A stretch of 64,000 bases of DNA from Labrys monachus (lineage in GTDB: Bacteria; Pseudomonadota; Alphaproteobacteria; Rhizobiales; Labraceae): assembly GCF_030814655.1 (NCBI RefSeq), contig NZ_JAUSVK010000001.1, forward strand, positions 4,905,001 to 4,969,000. Direction: 5' to 3'. Positions within the stretch are counted from its first letter, which is position 1. Each line of letters begins with the position of its first letter. The position numbers were made by a program, and so were the translations under genes. Shown piece after piece: positions 59,936 through 64,000 of the stretch. Below the pieces are notes generated by a model, which did not search any database, was not told where the DNA came from, and saw nothing but the letters and a program-made list of their open reading frames with translations.

Positions 59936-60775
59936 ATGCGGATCATCGATACCCATCTGCACCTGATCGACCTCGACCGGCTGCATTATCCCTGGCTCGA
60001 CGGCGAGCCGGCGCTCAAGCACAGCTTCACGCTGGCGCAGTACAAGGCGCAGGCGGAGCCGGCCGGCATCGAGGCGATGCTGCACATGGAAGTCGACGTC
60101 GCGGAGGCCGACCAGCAGAAGGAGACCGACTGGGTCACCTCGCTCGGCGACGGCGTCATCGGCGCCATCGCCTGCTGCCGCCCCGAGCACGAGACCTTCC
60201 CGGCCCAGATCGAAAGGCTGGCCGCCAACCCGAAGGTGCGCGGCCTCCGCCGCACCTTCCATTTCACGCCCGACGCCCTGCCCCAGCAGCCGGATTTCGC
60301 CGCCAACATCCGCCTGCTGGCACGTTACGGCCTCTCCTACGACCTGTGCTGCCTGCCGCGGCAATTGCCGATCATCACCCGCCTCGCCGCGCAGGCGCCC
60401 GACGTGCAGTTCGTGCTCGACCATTGCGGCGTGCCCAATGTGCGGGACCGCGAGCTCGACCCGTGGCGGGCCGACATCGAGGCCCTTTCGGCCCTGCCCA
60501 ACGTCGCCTGCAAGATCTCGGGCGTCATCGCCTATGGTCACAGGACCGAATGGACGGTCGACGACCTCAGGCCCTTCGTCGAGCACGCCATCGACTGCTT
60601 CGGCTGGAACCGCGTCGTCTGGGGCAGCGACTGGCCGGTATGCACGCTGACCGCCGACCTGGCGAAATGGGTGGCGGCGACGCATCAATTGCTCGAAGGC
60701 ACCAGCGAGGACGAGAAGATCGCGCTGCTCAGCCGCAACGCGACGCGGATCTACAGGCTGGCGGCGGAGGGATGA
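59936..60775 (+). CDS. Amidohydrolase-family TIM-barrel hydrolase (lactonase-like)
   Basis: A 279-residue COG3618-type metal-dependent hydrolase. The first metal motif is IIDTHLHLIDLDRLHYPWL (~3-21, HxH); VQFVLDHCGVPNVRD (~160) and VVWGSDWPVCTLT (~230, catalytic Asp) follow. Relatives hydrolyse sugar lactones (fuconolactone, rhamnonolactone) or decarboxylate/hydrolyse 2-pyrone dicarboxylates. The start ATG 59936 has CGGAGG upstream; the frame could extend to 59885 but without homology. It is the last gene of the CaiB-ABC-MaoC locus; in-frame sugar-lactone hydrolysis would suit an imported sugar derivative. Confidence 0.87.
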   Translation: MRIIDTHLHLIDLDRLHYPWLDGEPALKHSFTLAQYKAQAEPAGIEAMLHMEVDVAEADQQKETDWVTSLGDGVIGAIACCRPEHETFPAQIERLAANPKVRGLRRTFHFTPDALPQQPDFAANIRLLARYGLSYDLCCLPRQLPIITRLAAQAPDVQFVLDHCGVPNVRDRELDPWRADIEALSALPNVACKISGVIAYGHRTEWTVDDLRPFVEHAIDCFGWNRVVWGSDWPVCTLTADLAKWVAATHQLLEGTSEDEKIALLSRNATRIYRLAAEG

Positions 60776-60819
60776 GCCTGCCCATCGAAGCCGAATTTGC
60801 CGAGCAGGACGCGACGATG

Positions 60820-60894
60820 GAGGGGCGATCATCGATCGCCCCTCTCGGAAACGCAGAGCCTGCCGGAAAGGAAGAGGTCGATCGGTGATCGACC
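60820..60894. repeat. Hairpin plus GTCGATC-family repeat copy
   Basis: A perfect hairpin GAGGGGCGATC-ATC-GATCGCCCCTC (60820-60844) precedes a 48-base segment (60847-60894) that matches 48538-48585 at 45 of 48 positions and ends with GGTCGATCGG-TGATCGACC. It lies just downstream of the hydrolase gene and just before the UdgX remnant. Confidence 0.7.
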
Positions 60895-60955
60895 CTCCAA
60901 TCGCTCTTATTTCACTGCAGTCAACCAAGATCTCCGTATTCCGGATGCGCCGGCG

Positions 60956-61150
60956 TCACGCCTCGAAGAACGCCCGCGACAACCGCAGATCCCCCACGAA
61001 TTTTTCATATTCGGCCGCCTTCGCCGCCTCGTCGGGCAGCCGCAGCAGATAGGACGGGTGCACGGTGACGAGCGCGGGCGCCTTGCCTTCGCCCCGTTCG
61101 ATCAGCCGGCCGCGATTGCTGCCGACCGGCATGGCCGTATCGAGATCGCG
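60956..61150 (-). pseudogene. 3' remnant of a UdgX-type uracil-DNA glycosylase gene
   Basis: On the minus strand, the frame ending at TGA 60956 reads RGRDLDTAMPVGSNRGRLIE, then GKAPALVTVHPSYLLRLPD and AAEYEKFVGDLRLSRAFFEA. VTVHPSYLLRLP with the AEYEKFVGDLRLARAF-type ending is the C-terminus of UdgX family 4-like uracil-DNA glycosylases. Only about 65 codons survive; the 5' part is missing and joins a different gene near 61140-61155. It cannot encode a working enzyme. Confidence 0.75.
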
Positions 61151-61272
61151 CCCTCGGTCGAGCCGAGTCCCCGGCCGCCGACGGAATCACGCCGCTTCGT
61201 GCCGCTGGAAGCGCAGGAGGCGTCCTATTTCGCGGCATCGGCGAGGATGGCGAGTTTGCGGGCAAGATCCAT
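61140..61272 (-). pseudogene. 5' remnant of a DNA-repair-associated radical SAM gene
   Basis: From ATG 61272 the minus strand reads MDLARKLAILADAAK, then TAG at codon 16 (61225-61227) where relatives have Tyr, then DASCASSGTKRRDSVGGRGLGSTEG. This is the N-terminus of the putative DNA modification/repair radical SAM family that is normally encoded next to a UdgX-type glycosylase. Homology ends near 61150, before the cysteine cluster, and the following in-frame text is unrelated. It continues in another frame as the UdgX 3' remnant. Confidence 0.72.
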
Positions 61273-61324
61273 GGGGCATTATGTTCACTATTTGTTCCAA
61301 ATCAATGCCTTTCTGAAACCGGAA

Positions 61325-61347
61325 GGCCGGACAGTGCTTGTCCGGCC
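61325..61347 (-). terminator. Hairpin at the end of the cdh gene
   Basis: GGCCGGACA and TGTCCGGCC form a perfect 9-base stem with a five-base loop, directly after the cdh stop at 61348 on the minus strand, followed by TTCCGGTTTC. The T content is modest, so termination is likely but not certain. Confidence 0.6.
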
Positions 61348-62166
61348 CTATTTCGCCACCGAGCAGTCATGGTCCAGCAGGTCCTCGCCATGGGCGAGAT
61401 CGCCGGCGAGGAGATCGACATGGCCGTCGAGCAGGACGAAGCCGGCCTTGTCGCCGCCGAACGTCATGCCGGCGACGACGAGGGTCTGGTCCGCCATGTC
61501 GGCGCCGGCTGCCGGCACGCCGGCCGCGAGGAGCCGGAAGGGGCTGTCGGCCGCGAGCGCCGCCTCGTCCAGCCGCCGGGCGAGATAGGCATGGCGGCCG
61601 AGCGGCACCGGCAGGCGCGACCAGTTCTCCCCGATCGCATCGGCATGACGCCGCAGCGTGTCGACGACGTCGGGCCGCAGGCAGTCGATATGGATGTGCA
61701 GCTGGTTCTGGCTGCGGGCGGAGGCCGCGTTGATCGCCAGGCCGATGTCCTCACGCGGCAGGGAACGGTGGAGCGCCGTCTCGACCCAGGACCGCGCGGC
61801 CCAGGCGGCGGCGAAATAATTCGGCGTGGCGGCCTCGAGCACGGCCGGGCTCTCGATGCCGGTGATCCGCGCCGTCGGGATCAGCAGGAACTGGCTGGCC
61901 CCGACGATATCCTTCAGCACGGCGTAGCCACCCTCGAGGCTGACGGCAACGCAGGGCGCGGGCCTGCCGTTCGCCTGCTGGTCCGGCACGCATTGCCCAT
62001 GGACGATCTTCCACAGGGCGTCCGGATCCGCGGCGAACGCCGGCTGGAGGAGAGCCAGCACCGTTGCGGCCTGGACGACGAAGACCCGTCCGGCATTCAT
62101 CAAGCTGCGCAGCATCGCCCGTCCCATCGCCGTGCCGGTCGCTCGCCGGCCGAACGTGCGTATCAC
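61348..62166 (-). CDS. cdh: CDP-diacylglycerol diphosphatase
   Basis: A 272-residue exported or membrane-anchored protein. A hydrophobic N-terminal stretch (GRVFVVQAATVLALLQPAFA) is followed by DALWKIVHGQCVPDQQ, QFLLIPTARITGIESPAVL (~90), SLPREDIGLAINAASARSQNQ and the histidine-triad-like LHIHIDCLRPDV (~155). These are hallmarks of Cdh, which hydrolyses CDP-diacylglycerol to phosphatidate and CMP. The frame opens at GTG 62166 with AGGGAAAG just upstream; ATG 62127, 62115 or 62100 are possible shorter starts that still keep the signal. A hairpin immediately follows the stop. Confidence 0.85.
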   Translation of the reverse strand: MIRTFGRRATGTAMGRAMLRSLMNAGRVFVVQAATVLALLQPAFAADPDALWKIVHGQCVPDQQANGRPAPCVAVSLEGGYAVLKDIVGASQFLLIPTARITGIESPAVLEAATPNYFAAAWAARSWVETALHRSLPREDIGLAINAASARSQNQLHIHIDCLRPDVVDTLRRHADAIGENWSRLPVPLGRHAYLARRLDEAALAADSPFRLLAAGVPAAGADMADQTLVVAGMTFGGDKAGFVLLDGHVDLLAGDLAHGEDLLDHDCSVAK

Positions 62167-62199
62167 CTTTCCCTGGCAGGGATGCGACAGCCGGAGCCG

Positions 62200-62227
62200 G
62201 CCCCCAAAAGGCCCGCCTTTCGGGGGC
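62200..62227 (-). terminator. Hairpin after the DUF1269 gene
   Basis: Twelve-base arms (GCCCCC..AAGG and CCTTT..GGGGGC) around CCCG, with one position that pairs as G-U only in the minus-strand transcript, so the structure fits the leftward DUF1269 mRNA. It begins seven bases past that stop. There is no T run. Confidence 0.45.
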
Positions 62228-62234
62228 GCGCGCT

Positions 62235-62774
62235 TCAGAGTCCGGGGTCGGCCGAGGCGCCGTCCGCGGCCTGCTGCGCCGCCGCGGCGGCATGGCCGGC
62301 CAGGGCATCGCGCAATTTCTGCTCCTGCGCCTGGTCGAACGACGTCCGCATCACCGTGCCGCCGACGCCTTCGAGATCGGCCAGGACCTTGTCGGTCGTC
62401 ATCTTGCGGATGAGCAGGAACAGGCCGGCATTGCCGGGCGACAGCGCCTGCGCCGCCTCCTTCATGAAGGTGTCGTCGATGCCGATATCGGTGAAGCTGC
62501 CGCCGATGGCACCCGACGCGGCGCCGAGCGCGGTGCCGACCAGCGGCGCCAGGAAGATCATGCCGACCAGCGTGCCCCAGATCGCCCCGGACAAGGCGCC
62601 TGCCGCCGTCATGTTGACCATCTGGTTGAGCTTCACCCGCCCCTTGTCGTCCTTGACCGCGATGACCGCATCGGCGAGCTCGATGAGATATTCCTTCTGC
62701 AGCGCGAGAATCCGGTCGCGGACCTCCTCCGCCTTCTGCTCGGTGGGAAAGGCGATAAAGACAAGATCGCTCAT
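62235..62774 (-). CDS. DUF1269 domain membrane-associated protein
   Basis: A 179-residue protein: MSDLVFIAFPTEQKAEEVRD, ADAVIAVKDDKGRVKLNQMV, a glycine/alanine hydrophobic hairpin (AGALSGAIWGTLVGMIFLAP..ALGAASGAIGG, ~57-90), and LSPGNAGLFLLIRKMTTDKV. This matches DUF1269, membrane-inserted proteins of unknown function common in alphaproteobacteria and often stress linked. Start ATG 62774 follows AGGAG at seven bases. It is upstream of cdh on the same strand, with 68 bases between. Confidence 0.87.
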   Translation of the reverse strand: MSDLVFIAFPTEQKAEEVRDRILALQKEYLIELADAVIAVKDDKGRVKLNQMVNMTAAGALSGAIWGTLVGMIFLAPLVGTALGAASGAIGGSFTDIGIDDTFMKEAAQALSPGNAGLFLLIRKMTTDKVLADLEGVGGTVMRTSFDQAQEQKLRDALAGHAAAAAQQAADGASADPGL

Positions 62775-63001
62775 GGGAGTGCTCCTGGGTGGGAAGGCGT
62801 CTGGCGCAACGGACGAGGCCGTGTCATCCATGCCACGCCAAGAATGCTATCATATGTCGGGGGAAGATCGGCCCGTTTCCGGAGGGGCAATAAGCCGCCG
62901 CTGCCGTGCTGAGGAGCGGACCTCGCTCTCCGCCGGGATCTGGCATCAGCGGGTTGCGGCTTCGCAAAAGGCATCACGTCCCCCTCCGGCGGACACCACC
63001 T

Positions 63002-63628
63002 TCACTTCCGCGCCAACGCGATCATGCTCTTGGCCAAAGGCGGCACACGGCCGACGCGCTGGATCTCCACCGATTTGAAGCCGGCTTCGAGAAGCAATGC
63101 CGACAAGGTTCTCGGCGACCAGAACTTGATATGTCCATGATCCCACAGCGCGGTGAAATGACGATCCATCGCCCCCGTCAGCGCCAAGACGAGATTCTTC
63201 AGGTAACCGTGATAGGGCGTGGACACCACAGCCAAACCATTTTCCTGCACCAGATCGAACAGGCTCTTGGCGAACTCCCTGGGAGAATAGACGTGTTCCA
63301 CCACCTCCAGACTGATGACGATGGGAAACGTGCCGAACTTCTCCGCTAGTGGATCGTAAGCCGATCCAACCTCAAGCCGAAGCCCTTCGGACCTCCGACC
63401 GGCAGCCGCAGCAATGCCGGATTCGGAAGGATCGACCCCAACGACCTGGTGCCCCTTTGAGACCAGGACGCCCGCAACGGATCCATTTCCGCAGCCGAGG
63501 TCAAAAATTCGAGTGGGCCGCCCCTGCCCCTCATCCTTTACCGCCCTCAAAAGGGACGGCAGGAGGTAGTCGTGATGATGACCGAGCTCACCCGAGCTGT
63601 TGTAACCATATTCCTTGCGGCTTTGCAT
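63002..63628 (-). CDS. Class I SAM-dependent methyltransferase (UbiG-like)
   Basis: A 208-residue methyltransferase: RIFDLGCGNGSVAGVLVSKG (motif I, ~40-59), VVGVDPSESGIAAA (~62), IVISLEVVEHVYSPREFAKS (~103-122) and ENGLAVVSTPYHGYLKNL (~130). The C-terminal HIKFWSPRTLSALLLEAGF is typical of methyltransferases that act on sugars or polyketide-like substrates in polysaccharide clusters. The start is ATG 63628 (MQSRKEYG). Base composition falls toward AT upstream of this gene, in step with the acyltransferase fragment. Confidence 0.85.
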   Translation of the reverse strand: MQSRKEYGYNSSGELGHHHDYLLPSLLRAVKDEGQGRPTRIFDLGCGNGSVAGVLVSKGHQVVGVDPSESGIAAAAGRRSEGLRLEVGSAYDPLAEKFGTFPIVISLEVVEHVYSPREFAKSLFDLVQENGLAVVSTPYHGYLKNLVLALTGAMDRHFTALWDHGHIKFWSPRTLSALLLEAGFKSVEIQRVGRVPPLAKSMIALARK

Positions 63629-63718
63629 TCTTAAAATCACCCCACGAGACGCTCTTACACGCTCCGAAACTAGAGATACTTACTTAGGTCGCGTCACAAG
63701 ACGTAGAGCATAGTCCGA

Positions 63719-64000
63719 TTACGCCCCCCAACGTGTAGCGGAAGCCGAATGGACCTGGCCTCCCCGGAATAGTCGAGAAAGACCCAAAGCGGGCCGCTCG
63801 AAAACGAGGAAAAATATATACCCAAACAAAACAGCAATCGCCAGGCATAAGAAAAACGGATATATGTCCATTTGACGCTCCGATCTAAATAAAATTGAAC
63901 ACACAAGAACGCTAACGGGCAGATGAGTAATATAGAGGGAGAAACTAAAAGCTCCGATCCATGCCATCGTTCTCTTTAATCGACCAAAATTAATATCTTC
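63719..64000 (-). CDS. Acyltransferase 3 family membrane protein, 3' part only
   Basis: The minus-strand frame runs from the window edge to the stop at 63719 without interruption (94 codons incl. stop). MAWIGAFSFSLYITHLPVSV and PFFLCLAIAVLFGYIFFLVF resemble the last membrane helices of OafA/YrhL-type acyltransferases, which O-acetylate surface polysaccharides; SFSLYITHLP is the typical conserved stretch. The N-terminal part lies outside the window. The stretch is strikingly AT-rich compared with everything to its left, suggesting horizontal acquisition. Confidence 0.7.
   Translation of the reverse strand, partial: EDINFGRLKRTMAWIGAFSFSLYITHLPVSVLVCSILFRSERQMDIYPFFLCLAIAVLFGYIFFLVFERPALGLSRLFRGGQVHSASATRWGA

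Overview
The window is GC-rich chromosomal DNA of an alphaproteobacterium, most likely Hyphomicrobiales (Rhizobiales). The evidence is the mix of families: extensin-like lipoprotein, DUF1127, Tat-type L,D-transpeptidase, many sugar ABC importers, LacI/IclR/TetR regulators and BrnTA. The intergenic repeats are also of the kind common in that order. The genus is not established from sequence alone. No tRNA, rRNA, CRISPR array, intact transposase or prophage gene was seen.

Layout. 1-6.3 kb: a truncated FAA hydrolase, MocA-like nucleotidyltransferase, extensin-like lipoprotein, ketoglutarate-semialdehyde-type aldehyde dehydrogenase, and a divergent MFS/TetR pair with two operator copies. 6.4-11.1 kb: a PEP-dependent dihydroxyacetone kinase operon (dhaL, 38-codon ORF, dhaM, HPr, EI, small HTH protein, dhaK) in which the DhaM phosphorelay is three separate proteins. 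11.3-17.7 kb: a Gfo/Idh/MocA dehydrogenase with a TIM-barrel epimerase, an L,D-transpeptidase, the ABC-F protein Uup and a phosphoesterase. 17.4-22.95 kb: a TetR-controlled RND efflux operon with a perfect 20-bp operator.

23.2-40.3 kb: a co-oriented catabolic block reading LacI, 1,5-anhydrofructose-reductase-like enzyme, CoA-transferase, enoyl-CoA hydratase, ALDH, glucose-type ABC importer, GMC oxidoreductase, SDR, second GMC and Dabb protein. A divergent DUF993 gene carries a LacI-type operator inside its promoter. 40.3-50.9 kb: membrane and MFS genes, DUF1127, a polyphosphate-glucokinase/cytoplasmic glucoamylase pair, a decayed brnT with intact brnA, an ECF sigma/anti-sigma pair, an aldo/keto reductase, a truncated SDR and a TetR gene.

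51-60.8 kb: an IclR-flanked locus combining a CaiB CoA-transferase, a sugar-type ABC importer whose two ATPase halves are separate genes, a MaoC hydratase, a solute-binding-like protein without signal peptide and a TIM-barrel hydrolase. Together they suggest import plus CoA-linked breakdown of an unidentified compound. 60.9-61.3 kb holds a deletion scar joining the start of a DNA-repair radical SAM gene to the end of a UdgX-type uracil-DNA glycosylase gene. The right end has CDP-diacylglycerol diphosphatase, a DUF1269 protein, a methyltransferase and an AT-rich acyltransferase fragment, possibly the edge of a surface-polysaccharide region.

Several dispersed intergenic repeat families sit between operon segments (11.2, 25.2, 27.7, 34.8-35.2, 48.5, 58.0 and 60.8 kb).
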